Shown here: piece after piece, positions 47,352-59,690 of the stretch | How positions within the stretch are numbered: the stretch's first letter is position 1 | How the letters are laid out: each line of letters starts with the position of its first letter | Source: Imbricaverruca yamaguchii | Taxonomy: Eukaryota > Arthropoda > Thecostraca > Neoverrucidae | Assembly: GCA_034440575.1 (NCBI GenBank) | Contig: JAOTOL010000999.1 | Location: 62,001-126,000 of the forward strand | Direction: 5' to 3' | DNA: 64,000 nucleotides | The notes under the pieces: generated by a model | The model's database searches: none | What the model was told of the DNA's origin: nothing | Seen by the model: the letters and a program-made list of their open reading frames with translations, nothing else | Translations under genes and position numbers: made by a program

Positions 47352-48457
47352 GGTGATCTTCAAGTATTACTAAGTAGGTATGAAGTACCTGGGTAGGTAT
47401 CTAAATCCTCACCTACCCAGATTGGATAGGCCATATATATTCCTCACATCTGAAGATTGTTCAATACCACGACTTTACAATCGGCCACAAGATCAAGTCT
47501 GAATGCCATATGCTTACAATGGTCATTCATCAATCAATAACTACACAAACACAACATATTAACAGTGGCACCAGAAACCCTACACGGTCCGACCTCGAAA
47601 CCGACGAACACTTGTGGCGCGCTGCCAGCTACGAATTAGTGACATCGTCAAATATCGCTAGTTTTGGCGCCATTTATTACCCGCCATGGAAAACCACTTT
47701 ACCGAACCGTTATATGTTTTCACCCAGTTCTAATTCGGATGATATTTTGAGACAAATTGAATGTGGGTGCAGTCGGTGGAGGGGACAGGGGTTGGTTGCT
47801 GCCGGCATCCCTCCAAGCTATTCAGACTGGTCCTGATAATACTCTATGTCTGGCAGCTTCATGCCGTCTAGTGTTGTAAATGGATCACACGCTTGACCTT
47901 CATTTGCAGGGGTATGAAAATAGGTACATACGGTATCATAATTATGAAATATAATACGTCTAATTTGGTGTATTAAAAAACATGATTTTTTATACAAACA
48001 ACGTTCAACTCTTTGGAATAAAAAAAAATTATCAGCGTCCCTTGTCAGCACTGTAACCATGGGCGATTCCAGCACGTTCCAGGTTTGGTTAGATAACATC
48101 AATGAAGTGCAACGGTGGAAATATTCTTCGTCCAATCGCATGCCTCGAGTCGATCGCGATACTGCCACCCTAACCTACATGTTCCCTGGGTTTGCCTCTG
48201 TCACGCGGGACAGCGCGGCCATCGCTATTGTTTACATCGTGTTTTTTTTGCAGGCGGTCTTGGCGCCGTGTGGCGGGGAAGTCGGAGTTGGATTCTGGGG
48301 TGAAATATATTACACAAATATTCATCCAGTGCTTATAGGCGTGTTGTTCTTGGCTAGATCTTTGGTTAGTGGAAATGCATTTCATAGTGATATGCACAGA
48401 TCAAGATGTATGCATATGCATAGTAATCTCACTTCATATGAAGTAGGTAAGTAGGTA

Positions 48458-48510
48458 GTTAGTTATTAGGGGTTTTGGGCGCATCAACTGCAGTGGTTAT
48501 ACAGCGCCCA
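48458..48510 (-). mobile_element. 53-base LINE tail inside the DNA transposon
   Basis: Terminal hairpin GGGCGC...GCGCCC with AACT tail, flanked by a perfect 14-base duplication TAGGTAAGTAGGTA (48444-48457 and 48511-48524). It is the deepest layer of the nest. Confidence 0.93.
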
Positions 48511-51500
48511 TAGGTAAGTAGGTAGGTGGGTACCTACCTACCTGCCTACCTATCTATCTACCTTGGAAGGTAGGTAGGTATATACCTACCTACTTAAATT
48601 GTGCATATTAATAGTACAATTATTATTGGATGAATGCCAGCCAAAAGTACTATTTGTGGCCTGTACGCAAAGCTCAATGATATACTAGATAGACAATCAT
48701 TAAAATTATTCATGACTTGCCAAAGCTCATCAGCACAAAGGTGAAAATGTATCCTTAGGTGAAACACCTGCCTGATGTGATCATGGGCTGGAATATCACC
48801 ACAGACACCTAGCTGCAGCATATCCATGATAGAAGGGAATATTGATGCACTAACAAAAACACTTAGTGGAAACAAATGACTAACAATGATCAATTGACTA
48901 AGATAACAGACTATGATTAGAACAAAGAACACTAATCACAAGAAAGATGAATAATAAGTAATCAATAATAAATGACTTGGCCTATCTCCTCAACTCATTC
49001 ACTTATTGCCAACATCACAATGTTATGCTTGTCATGTTGTGCATCATTTGCCTGCCGTCATTTCGTTGAAATTCTCCCACCACTAGGGTTTGACGAAACT
49101 AGACATGCATTGATTCGTAGTTTTTGAGTCGTGGATTCGTAAAATTGTGTGCGTGTTTTTGAAAGCATGCTTTTTTTGGAAAATCGTAGAATTTATTTTG
49201 GTGAAACTGGAAATTACGTTTAACGCACAAAAAAGCTGCTGAATCGTGAAATCGTCAATTCGTAACATTGATGAAACTGGGCCTTGGAAGAGCTAGCACC
49301 ATCATACACGAAACAACAGGAGTTAAGCTTGGAACGAATGAGCTGGCGGTACATTTTTAACATGGTTGTACGGTCTGCTCCGTATGTCGTGCGTGCCACA
49401 CATTTCATAGTATCCACAGCTTTGAAACAACGCTGGCGCAAAGAGTTAAGATTGTCAGAGTAGGTTAGACTCCTGTCGAAAATGACCCCGAGAAACTTGG
49501 CGGAAAGTCGCAGTGGGATAACTTTCCCATACAGCTGGAGCGTCGACTCGGGATAACAAGACCGTCGGCGACAGAAATGCACCATAGCAGTTTTTTCCGC
49601 GGAAAAGCTAAGTCCGTTTCGTGTGCTCCAATTCTCAAGATAGTGTATGGCCAGTTGAAGCTGCCGGTCAAAAGAGGGTATACGAGAGGCGCAAAGCCAG
49701 ATCGCCAGGTCGTCTACGAAGAATGAACAGCCAATATTATCTCGCAGCCCCTTCCCGATATCGTTGATAAGCATCCCGAACAGCGGCACACTGAGCACAC
49801 TTCCTGCGGGACACCGTTCATCTGCACAAACTTTTCTGACAGCTGGTTACCAACCAGGACGCGGAAAGATCTGTTCGTCAGACAATTCTTGACGAAGTGT
49901 CCCATGGACCCTCTAACGACACAATCGAACAGCTTCCGCAGTATGCCGTGCCCTCAGGCGGTATCATATACGGCCTCTATGTTTAAAAAAAAACACGGCG
50001 CCCATGTGTTTGTGGTCTTTGAAGGCAGAACGGACAGCAGTGTCTAGAGCTAAAACATGGTCCGCGGAAGATAGGCTTTTTCTGAAACCACACTGAGCAT
50101 TCGAGAAGAAGTCCTGCTGTTCTAAAAACCACGTGAGGCGAACATTCACCATCTTTTCCATAAGCTTGCATAGTGACGACGTAAGCGAGATGGGTCGGTA
50201 GTGAAGTGGTTCCAGTCCGCTTCTTCCAGGCTCGAGAATAGGAATTATTATGGCTTCGCTCCAAGCGGATGGAAAGTTTCCTGTCTCCCATACGGAATGA
50301 TATAAATCCCATAAATAAAGGATGCCAGAAGAACGTCATTCACTCATGGAGGCAAGTGCTTCAGCATGGCGTTGTGAATGGAATCCGGTCCCTCAGAAAC
50401 ACATTTCAGGGAACTAACGGCGCATTTCAGTTCCGGCAATGTGAATGTTTGGTTGTAGGAGAGCTGTCGTAACGTGGAGAAGTCAATAGGCGTTTTCTCG
50501 CACCTAGTCTTGTGTCGTAGAAACTGAGGGTCAGCTCTCCTGTCATGGCTACGTTTTGCTAGGGCACCAGCGATCTCGTTGGCAACTTCAAATGGGTGAG
50601 AAATATTCTGGCCATGTATCTGCAACACAGGTAGCGGACGCGAGGAAAAGCAACCGGAGATGCGCCGTATCCGAGTCCACACCTGTGAGGTGGCGGTAAA
50701 ACGGTTTATTCCGTTTACGTACTCTTTCCAAGAGGCTCTCTTCGCTGCTCTTATTGCACGTCTATCCACAGCCGTGCTTGCTTGAACGCCAACATGTTGG
50801 CAGTTGTGCTGTGTTTGCTAAAGCGTTGTAGGGCTCGCCTGCGGGCGCGAATCGCCATTGCACACTCCTCAGTCCACCAAGGAACCGGGGTGCGACGAGG
50901 AGTACCAAAAGTACTATGAATCCACTTGTCGGCACACTGGAGAAGTCGTGAGGTGAAATCATCAACACGGGTGCAGTGGTTGTCAGTGTCACGTGTAAAG
51001 ATTGCCTGTGTCTCAGAGCTAAAACGAGTCCAGTCCGCTTTTTCAGATTCCAGCGAGGGGGACGTGTCCAAAGAAATGAGTCTCCTTGAAAAGTAAGCCA
51101 CACCGGAAAGTAGTCACTTCCGTAGCAGTCATCCTCAACTGACCACTCAAAATGGTGGGTCAGCTGGGGGCTGGCGAAACTCAGGTCCAGTGCTGATGTG
51201 CGGCCGGATGGCAGGGCAAGATGGGTGTGTGCCCCCGTGTTCAGAAGGCAGAGTGGTTCCTGTTGGATTAAAGTATCGAGGCTACGGCTCCGTGTATTAA
51301 TGTCTGAGCAACCCCAAGTAGTGTGGTGAGCGTTGAAATCACCGAGAAGTAGTACAGGTGGTGGGAGCTCAGTCAGCAGCTGTTTCAACTCCACGGTGGG
51401 GAATGCAGCACCAGGAGGCAGGTACAGGGAGCGCTTATATTGCGGTGGGAAAAAGTCACACGCGCTGCGACTGCCTGTAACGTGGTTCGGAGAGCCAATT

Positions 51501-51828
51501 TACGCGCCGGTACACTATAGTGGACGACCAGTAGGACGCCCCCATGTGCAATGCCATCAGATGGCACGTCATTACGAAATACAGAGTGGCGTTTCAGTGT
51601 AACCGCGTCCTTTGTTGCCAGTTTTGTCTCTTGGAGACAAATGACTGCTGGATTGTGTCTATGTAAAACGGTCACAAGATCAGAAATAGATGTCCTCAGG
51701 CCCCTGCAGTTCCATTGTAAAATGGCAGTAAAAGACGTCAGCTAAAAAATGGGAAAAGTGGGGGGTGATACAGTGACTAAGTGGGTAGTCACTGTAACAT
51801 GGATCCGGAATGGGTCCGTGACCTTCCC

Positions 51829-53541
51829 CTATGGCTCGCTTCGTCTGTCGGGGATACCTGCCAAGGTGGAGCTCGTTTTTTTTCCTCTGGTCGGGGACGA
51901 GCACGCTCGAGCATCACCCCCACGTGGAGGGACGGGTGGTGGGGTGTGTAGAGTCCCAGCCGATCGAGGAAGAGGAGCTGCGTTACTTCCAGATGGCGAT
52001 GAGGACGGATCTGGTGTATGGGACACAGGGGCTCTTTCTCGTGCCCTTGGGGAAGTGTTACGGCTCGCTGGCCTCACTTTCCCCAGGTCCGGGGCTCCTT
52101 GGCGGACACTAGTCGTTGGCTTTCGTGCCACACACGGAGGCGTGACAGGAGAGCGGCGCGACGATGGACCGGAGGGCGTTGGTGGGGGAAGAGGTGGAGT
52201 AGGAATTGTTTGTGGAAGTGGGCGGGAGGGATTGTTTTGGAAGTGGTAAGGGTAGATAAGGTGGTGGATGAGGTATGAGGGGGTTTGGCAGGCTTTCTGT
52301 CCCGCTGGACCAGGGTCCACTTGCCACCCTCCTCGAGCGTCTCTGCTTTCGAGAGTGCCTCCGGCGGCTCGCGGGGCGCTGGGGGTGGCATCACCGTGGT
52401 CTGCTCCGGCCTCCTGTGCGGCCGTCTTGTGAGTGGCACTCCAGGTGTCTCTGCCCCTGCAGTAGGTGGAGTGTAGGCGAAGCCAAACGAGCGTAATAGG
52501 GCACTAAGTTGGGGAAGAAGTTGGGCAGCACTGGCAGGTTGCTGTTGTGCAACGGTGGCTAAGGTGTTGCGTGTCCTCTCTGCGTACGTCACTTTAGGAT
52601 GCTTTCATCGTATGTCTCTCTGGCTTGCCGTAAGGAGATGTTCCTGGTGCTTTTCAATGATACAATTTCTTTCTCTCTCATGTAGGCTGGGCAAGATCGG
52701 CCAAAGGTCGTATGGGGCGCCTGTCCCGTCCCGCAGTTAACACACCATAAGTCGTGAGAGTCGCACTTGTCGATGGTGTGTTCTGTTGACCCACATCGGC
52801 CACATGTTGGGCGACCTCGGCAATACTGGGTGGTGTGGCCATACCGCTGATACCTGAAACACCGCATCGGGTTTGGGACGAACACGCGAACTTTCACTCA
52901 GATATACCCTGCTGACACTGCGGGTAGCAGGTCAGTACAGCCGAAAGTGAGGATAATTTTGTCAGTTCTGTGTAGCTCATTTCCCCTTTTCACCTTCATT
53001 CTCTGCGCTTGCACGACACCATACTCCGCTAATCCGTCAACTATTTCGGCCTCAGAGACGTCCCTCAGGTCGAAACAATTGATTACTCCTTTGCAGGTCT
53101 TGGTGTTGTGGGGTTCGACTTTTATTGGGATCACAATGTCCCTCATTCCATCAGACGTACGGATACTGTAGGTGAATATGCTTACATTTAAGGCCCTCCT
53201 TGCGTCTTCTTTGTTTCGGAATTCGACTTCTATTCCCTCATCCCGTAATTTGTCGCAGCGTGTAATAGTCCCAAGACGGTCACATCCTCGCTTCCGCTGG
53301 AACGGGGAAAGGAAAGACAGCTTTTTCTCTGAGTCGATAGATTTTAAAATTAAGATCCGCTGAGTAAAAGTTTTTGGCGTAGAGATGCACTCGTACGTCG
53401 AAAATGTTCGTTCTTGTTATGGTTGTCCGAATGTGTGCCGAGTATTGTGGTCGCGTTTGATCCTCGGCTTGCACCGTGGGAGCGGGTAGTCTGGTCCTCA
53501 TGTGAGGAGCCAGGGAGGGGTTGTGCGTTATGTGTATCCAT
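51829..53541 (-). pseudogene. LINE copy 2 ORF1: gag-like protein with zinc knuckles
   Basis: Starts MDTHNAQPLPGSSHEDQ at 53541. The region GVINCFDLRDVSEAEIVDGL (53146-52898) and knuckles with CGRCGSTEHTIDKC and WCVNC (52897-52589) match copy 1. The first knuckle reads CFRYQRYGH, so its second cysteine is tyrosine. The C-terminal part is proline- and threonine-rich (52592-51829). Frame changes near 53300, near 52897 and at the C-terminal junction break the protein. Confidence 0.85.
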
Positions 53542-54199
53542 GAAAATTATTTGGCTTCAGCTCCACGCGACGCCCCACCCCACAGGGGACCCTACTAGGG
53601 GATGCCTGAGCCCCGCAAGCGGGAGGTCATCAGACGCCCGCGGAGTTATACGGGGCAGGCGGCGCCTTCGCTCGGCCGAGAGAGAGAGAGACTCACCACC
53701 CTGACCAGGATCCAGCGCCGCCCACCCCTGGACCCCGCCCGACCGGGCCGGCAGGCACTGGGAAGCCCAGGCCCCCAGCCCGAGGCGACTTGCCATTTGA
53801 CCCGCGTGAGGCCCCACGGACCCGCCCGCCCCTCCGGGATATCAGGACCAAAGAGGTGTGTTGGTCCCCCGTCACAACTAGCACCGTGCGACGGGGGACC
53901 TCAACATCCAGGACTCCGTCAACCCCGGGGGCGGGCCGAGGGGGCGCGGCTACCCCAATAAAACTGAGCTGGTGGGCAGGACCGAGGAAGTTTCCCTGCC
54001 TGCTCATAGTATGGATAGTTGGTGTTGCAGGGCCAGATGGATGACATGGATGCTGGGATGAAATAGGCATTGGAATGTGACCGTATGGACTGAAGGACAA
54101 GTGAGGCACTCCTGGTCTCACCCCTCGCCGGTATGATGGTCGCCGGGTCATTGGGGCACTCAATCCCCCACCGTGTAAAGGTAGTGCCCCATCGGGGGG

Positions 54200-56312
54200 C
54201 TGCAACCGAAGGTGGGAGAGGCTGACGTCAGAAGCAGAGTGGTCTAGGAGGTCGGTGTCGTCAGCGTAGGTCACAAGGCGACCGTGAGGAAGGAAGGACA
54301 GACCGTTGATGAAGAAGAGGAACAGGATCGGCCCAACGAGAGACTCCTGAGGGACACCGTGGGTCAGGAGGAGTGTGGAGGATCCGCCCGAGACCATCTG
54401 CTTCCGATCGGAGAGGTAGCTTTTGAACCACGGGGACGGGATGCCGTACCACCCCAGCTTACTCAGGAGAACGCCATCGTCAACGTTGTCGAAGACCTTA
54501 CTTAAGTTACTCGTCGTGGACGATGCGACGTGACCAATGTCGATGGCCCTAGAGATCCATTCGACAGTGTCGAGCAAGGCGTCTTCCGTCGAATGACCGC
54601 CCGGGTAGGCGTACTGAAACGGGGCCAGAACAGATAAGCACAAGTTGGGAACAAACTACTTTTCCGTGATTTTGGAGAGAACAGAGAGATTCGAGATAAG
54701 CCGAAAGTTGTTCACATCATCTCGCATACCAGATTTGTGAATGGGAGTGACGCGGGCGACTTTCCAAGCACTCGGGAAGGTTTGTAAGGTGATGTATGTG
54801 TTGACGAGGTGAAGCAGATGCGGGCCGATCACTGCAAAATATCGCTTCACCGCAAACAATGGTACGCCATCAACTCCCACCGCTCGAGACTGGCTCATAC
54901 GGCTTATGACCTTCGATAACTCGGGGAGCGTGGCGGGACACAACACAAGAGCAGAGGCGCACACTCCGGTGGTCTGGGTGGCCACTGCTCTAAGTCGCCG
55001 GTTCGTCCCACCTCCTCAGCAATACGGGCTCCCACCGCCGCGAAATGGGCGTTGAAGTCGTCTGCCCTCGCCGTGGTGTCATCTCTGCCTGGAAGGCCTG
55101 CCGCGGGACGGAGACCAAAATGTTGCACTCGGCTCCAGAGTGAGCGCCGATCGGTCAGCAGGTCCGCACACAAGAACTCGCGCCTGGCCCTGATCTGCTC
55201 GCTCATGAGTCCCTTCTTACATCTCCGGTACTCCTGCCGTGCAGTGTCGTCATCTTCGCTCCTCCACACCTCGCACGCCTCGCGACAGTCCTCTTTTGCA
55301 GCATCGATGCCGGGGTCGTTACGCAGCCACGGACAGTCAGGATGCCGGATCCTGCTTGTCACCAGCGGGCAGTGCAGGTCCACGGCTGCGTTCCAGATGC
55401 GCATGAAGACTTCAAGCTTGCTGTCGATGTTGGCGCGGTCGTACATGGGCTGCCAATCGGTGGTGATGAAGTGCAGGCAGAGTGTGTCCAAATTCATCTT
55501 CGCCCACGGCCTTCTGGTAATGGGTGGCAGTGGCCTGTTCCGCTGCCTCCTGACCTCGCCCACGAGCGAGACCGGCCGGTGATCTGCCACCGGCTCCGGT
55601 AGGACAGTGACTGTCGCCTTCTCCTATGGCAGGTTTGTGGTGGCTACGTCCAACAGAGACGGTCTAGGGAGTAGGTGTGTTGGCTCTCGCACGAGCTGCC
55701 CCAGGTTCAAGTCGTTGAGTGCGGACAGAAAACGACGTGATGCAGCACTCTCTGCTCCTTCCAGTAAGTTCAAGTTGTAGTCTCCAAGACCAAGCATTGG
55801 ATGCCCTCGTGAGACTGCTTCCCGGGGCAGGCGCTCGATCAGGTCAGTGACGCGGATAGTGGCTGATCTGGTGGGTCGGTAGGTTACTCCCACGGTCACC
55901 GTGTGTCGTCCTCTCCCGCCCACTGACATCCACAGCGACTCCAGCTGTGGGTCTGATCCCCCGATGTTGAGCTTCACGGCTCGGAGTGGGTCGCGGATGA
56001 TCAGAGCAACTCCTCCACCCCGTATCTTATCGGCGTTGGGATCGGCGGGCGTCTCCCGGTCGCGTCTGGTTATCGAATACCCAGGAAAACCAGCGCTCTG
56101 TTCAGTACTTCCGGCGTTAACCATGTTTCCGAGACCACCAGTCCATCCAGGTCGTGGCCATGAAGCAGGTCGTTGACCAGGTTAAGCTTCGGGGCGAGGG
56201 ACCATCCGTTGATATGTCCTAAATTATAGGTGGCCGGAGCAGTCACTCTGTTGGCGTCTGTGGGTGGCCGCCTCAAATGACGGGTCTGCTGGACACTGTT
56301 ATGTGATGGCAT
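54200..56312 (-). pseudogene. Jockey/CR1-like LINE, 5' part (endonuclease and reverse transcriptase)
   Basis: Endonuclease-like: NLGHINGWSLAPKLNLVNDL, LDGLVVSETWL, then IRGGGVALIIRD and LGDYNLNLL (56312-55624). Reverse transcriptase: SRAVGVDGVPLFAVKRY, VARVTPIHKSG, DDVNNFRLISNLSVLSKITE (54985-54656), QYAYPGGHSTEDALLDTVEW, GVPQESLVGPILFLFFINGL and TYADDTDLL (54643-54215). The YADD site is intact but frames change several times. The reading frame continues at 44750. ORF1 was not identified. Confidence 0.9.
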
Positions 56313-56379
56313 TGCAAGAATGCTGACCCGATCATGTCTTGAGTGGCGATGAATGAGCCAGCGATGCTGGTGGTAAAAA

Positions 56380-56735
56380 GGCTGCTCTTCTCGGGCTGCG
56401 ACGCGAACGGGAATGGGCTGTGACGGGAATGGGCTGTGACGCGAACGGGAAACCGCGCCACCTATTCCTCCTGCCAGCTTCCGCCAGATTCCGCAAGGTG
56501 GCTAGCTTTGTCGGCTGCGGTTGAAAGATGATTCCAAATCTGACACAGATGGCATGACCCGACTGTTGTAGGAGCCACTTCAGACTCCACGCAGCTTGTC
56601 GGATAACATTCATCGTGGTGTCCGTGTGGGGACCGGTAAAAACACGCAGTCACGCGCGGGTCTCGAACCACCGACCTCTGGAACACGAAACTGGCGTGCT
56701 TCACTTACGCCACATGGACGCGCCGACCCGGAGCA
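56380..56735 (-). mobile_element. tRNA-derived SINE-like element (family 3)
   Basis: Minus-strand head GTGGCGTAAGTGAAGCACGC (A-box-like) and GGTGGTTCGAGACCCGCGCG (B box), followed by about 250 bases of unmatched body. The GGGAATGGGCTGTGACG(C/G)G words repeat near 56410-56450. Boundaries are approximate. Confidence 0.58.
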
Positions 56736-56845
56736 TGCAGAAGATGTGTTCACTCAGCCTTCATCAGCTGTTTGCTGTCAGAGGACTGTCCAGAACACAC
56801 GACAGGTTTGCGGCGAGAATGACGCAATCAGACACAAACAGGCCA

Positions 56846-57030
56846 AAAGGGGCGGAGATGGCCGAGTGGTTAAGGTGTCGGGCTATGGTTACCAAAGGTC
56901 CCGGGTTCGACTCTAGCGCCACTCAGGACATTTCCCAATCCCGCGGCCCACCGGCGAAGCAGTGTGGGCGGCGACATTAGCCATGAATGCGCATAAAGTG
57001 TGTCGTAAACCAACCAATAAACAAACATAT
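56846..57030 (+). mobile_element. tRNA-derived SINE (family 1), copy 2
   Basis: Nearly identical to 45466-45641: GATGGCCGAGTGGTTAAGG, GTCCCGGGTTCGACTCTAGC, GCGGCCCACCGGCGAAGC, tail AATAAACAAAC. A short flanking AGGCCA (56840-56845 and 57031-57036) may be the duplication. High identity to copy 1 points to recent activity of the family. Confidence 0.93.
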
Positions 57031-57036
57031 AGGCCA

Positions 57037-58012
57037 GTAACTAGGTAAGCGATAAAAGGTAACTGACACCTCGCACGGTCCGGTGGGTCAACCACAGCAA
57101 ATCTTGCCACTCTTACACGTTTTGAGCACAAAAACACCGCCGTAGACACTAAAATCGCGCAAAAAACAAACAAAAAACAACCCTAGTAGGACACCGCGCG
57201 CCAGCGCGATGTCTCGCCATCCACCGGAGTCGCAATGCTTGTCTGTATTGGATGTCATGAGCAGCTGAATGAATTCCTAGCCGGTATTTTTACGAAGCTC
57301 CACCGTCCTTAAATTGTGATGTGATTTTATCCTTTATCTTTTAAAATTGCATCTAACGTGATGGCAGAAATGTGATCAACTGACTAGAAATTTCGTAAGT
57401 TCAACCATGTGGCAGTCAGTGCCTTAATAAATGACTGACTTTTGTAGCTAGTGTCATTGGTTTTTTGTAAATAACTTCAGTACCCATAATTCTTTACTCA
57501 CTGGCAGTTGACAATTTGACAATCGTAATGCTAAGCATGAATAATTGTGCTGTGTTTTGCTCCATACTTTGTGTCATGGCATACTATTCACAAAGATACG
57601 TGCTTTATATCATTTTTTCATAGCTTGCATTTGAGTCACTAGACTCAAGTGGCTCATTGCGATTCAACTCACAACTTAAGATACATTTTGGGGAAGAGAA
57701 TTGATTCAACTCGGGACACATCCAAAAACGATTTATTAATGGGTTGGTTCTCGATTCAACTCGAGTTGCGCACTAGTCTACCTTCACCTTACCTTTCTTA
57801 TGAGCACAACAATAGCATGGGTTATTGGGGGGCACAAATCAGCATCGGGGGAGCTGAACATTGGTGGGGCTATGGCCCCCACAAAAGGATACAAATCGAC
57901 GCCCCTGGCATTCAGACACAGAAAACCACATAATGGTGTACACCACGGACCTTGACCTGCCTGTGGTGGGTTGCTGTCTAACGAGGTGCTGCAAAAGCTT
58001 GTGCCGACTCAC
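57037..58012. other. Intron 2 right end, nothing recognised
   Basis: AT-rich with a CAAAAAACAAACAAAAAACA stretch near 57158. No coding match or clear repeat. Confidence 0.5.
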
Positions 58013-58261
58013 CTGCACGGGCGTCGAGAGTGCGAACATGAGCAGATTCTCCATGGACAGGCCGGGCACCACGCAGCACATGCTCTGGTGACCCAGGTGG
58101 CGCATGCGCACCATGAAGAACACCATGATGAACATGCAGGGCACGCCGAAGAAGAGCGACACAAGGAAGCTGTTGCGCCATTTGGCAATATCGGCGCTGT
58201 GGTCCAGGTAGCTGGCAGAGCTGGTATTCTCTGAGCGCAACTGGGCATCGAACCCCATGTC
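58013..58261 (-). CDS. ATP7: ATP7 exon 2: end of HMA domain and membrane segments 1-2
   Basis: Encodes 83 residues, phase 0 at both ends, from DMGFDAQL to FALSTPVQ. The first residues close the HMA domain. WRNSFLVSLFFGVPCMFIMV is the first membrane segment, with the WRxSF lead typical of copper ATPases. After a short linker (RMRHLGHQSMCCVVPG), GLSMENLLMFALSTPVQ starts the second, which continues in exon 3. Acceptor is CTGCCCCCAG|GAC and donor GTGCAG|GTGAGT. The following intron is 22.3 kb, the longest in the visible gene, and is filled by nested retroelements. Confidence 0.95.
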
Positions 58262-59359
58262 CTGGGGGCAGATAATCATGAGTGAGGATTAAACAATTGC
58301 TCTAAGGCGGGTGGCATCTTTCTCCCAGATCTACACACTTTGGGAAGCAGCACGGCCGTTGCTTTCGCGCCGATATTAGCGCCCCCTCACTGTCGTGGGG
58401 AACAAAAATGGCACCCCAATCACCGGTACCATGCGTCCCTTAAAAATGCGCCTACATCGAAATTCCCAGATCCACCTGTGTATGAAACCCGTTTTGATAA
58501 TTGTGCATGGCCAATTTGTCCTACAACAGTTGGTGCAATGTTTGTCTTAAAACTAGATTCTTTTATTTTCAAATCCGGTCCGGGCTGTAAGCTTCATAGC
58601 ACAATACATAAAATAATGCAGTTACTGGGAAAACAACTTGTTGGAACAGCACTGAATCATTCATTGGAACACATCAATAATACAAATATCTCACAGGGTT
58701 CAGCAGCATGGTTCTGTTCCAAAATAGTCAATGACCCTCAAACTTTTGGAAGCTTAAACTTTACCCAAATGTTTCAGATGCATAGCACTGACACTAAGCT
58801 TTCCTGGAGTCGGGGCTAAGTAGGGCAAGTTGTTCAAGGTCGGAGTATTGGTCGATATGCTTGTATGACATTTATTTCTATGTTGCCTGAAACCGAGGAG
58901 CATCGCATGGCACATTGATGAAAGGTACTGGTAATAATTGGATTGGATTGTGACATTGGAGAGGTAGAGAAGCGTGCTGTGAATGTTGTACCATCAAAAG
59001 GGGCAGCATAGATTGGTGTGAATGCAGCCATACACTGCTACCCAAATGCCAACAGTGATGTGTTACATCCTCACTGGTACAAGTTTTTGATGTTTGCTTG
59101 ACTTGATATTTTTGGGTGATCACGTGATATTTCACTTGCATCAAGCCCCCAGGCTGGTACCGGATCGGTCTGCCATTGTGCTATTGGACAAACTTCGTTA
59201 CACATCGAGTGAATGTGTGCATGCATGCATGTGGGTTCCTGAAAAGCACCAGTTTTAATATTTTAACCTGGGCACTGGGGGCTTATACACTTCTGCACTT
59301 TTTAAATTTCAAAACAATGATCAACTTGATTAATTTTGATGATATCATGTCAAGCTTGC
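58262..59359. other. Intron 1 left part, no gene recognised
   Basis: A 159-aa plus-strand frame (58340-58819) has no recognised motif or neighbour support, so it is not called a gene. Confidence 0.5.
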
Positions 59360-59690
59360 AATAACTTTCGAAACATATGATATAACTTACACATACGAAG
59401 ACTGTAGACTTCGTGCAGTAAGTTACATTGGTGCCACCACGACCTCCCTTTCCAGAAGACTCACAATGCACCTCAGAGATGGAGCACCAAGAGAACACGT
59501 GACAAACTGCCACCAAACACCACTAACACGAGAACACCTTACCAACAACACCACCATCCTCACGTCTAGCCCGGACCGAACACGTCTCATGGTGCTCGAG
59601 TCATTGTACATACGTGAACACACACCAGAAATAAACAAACAAGTCACCACACACGTCACATTGTCACTCTGGAGTAATGCACGACCAAAA
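59360..59690 (+). pseudogene. GIY-YIG endonuclease fragment of a Penelope-like element
   Basis: Open plus-strand frame reading TFETYDITYTYEDC, then VSYIGATTTSLSRRLTMHLR and MVLESLYIREHTPEINKQVT. The order C...(V/I)xYIGxTxxxLxxRLxxH followed by an E-LYI---PxxN end is that of the C-terminal GIY-YIG endonuclease of Penelope-like retroelements. VSYIG stands where GIY-x-YIG is expected, so the first half is abbreviated. No reverse transcriptase part is nearby, so it is a 5'-truncated remnant. A G10 run follows at about 59694. Confidence 0.6.

Larger units (their letters stand above)
46361..49283. mobile_element. 2.9 kb DNA transposon in LINE copy 2
   Basis: Ends with a perfect 17-base inverted repeat GGCCCAGTTTCATCAAT (46361-46377) and its complement (49267-49283). 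Removing it and a 3-base CTG/TTG duplication rejoins the LINE frame DGASS-RKRVLDTVHH. Subterminal regions share words such as TCTACGA and CCAGTT(T)CAC in opposite orientation. The GGCC...GTTTCAT end recalls IS4EU/ISL2EU-type elements, which is a guess. Internal frames 47510-47836 and 48059-48454 (plus) and 47818-48168 (minus) show no transposase motif, so it may be non-autonomous. GGTA-rich repeats lie at 47270-47430 and 48440-48600. Confidence 0.85.
44906..51675 (-). pseudogene. LINE copy 2 ORF2: endonuclease, reverse transcriptase, RNase H (interrupted)
   Basis: Endonuclease: AVICLQETKL, LLGDFNAHHTTWG, GSDYFPVWL (51675-51050). Reverse transcriptase: EGPDSIHNAMLKHLP (50769-50344), SSADHVLALDTAV, and an intact FVDDLAIWLCAS (49798-49220). 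After the DNA transposon it resumes with KRVLDTVHHTALRIATG (46413). RNase H: MIYTDGSKTNKGVECAF (about 45930-45660), cut by a SINE. C-terminal CPRCNSSLTVHHVL at 45100-44906. Several frameshifts make it inactive, but the catalytic DD is kept, unlike copy 1. Confidence 0.92.
44766..54199 (-). mobile_element. Full-length LINE copy 2 inside the Jockey/CR1-like LINE
   Basis: Same family as 12555-19122, flanked by a perfect 15-base duplication CTGCAACCGAAGGTG (44751-44765 and 54200-54214). It ends in an ATC-repeat tail. Subtracting a SINE with its duplication and a 2.9 kb DNA transposon leaves about 6.3 kb, close to copy 1. ORF1 is at 51829-53541 and ORF2 at 44906-51675, both with frame breaks. Confidence 0.94.

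Noticed and set aside
58340..58819. 159-aa plus-strand frame
   Set aside because: Single open frame with no motif, no neighbouring exon and antisense within the ATP7 intron.
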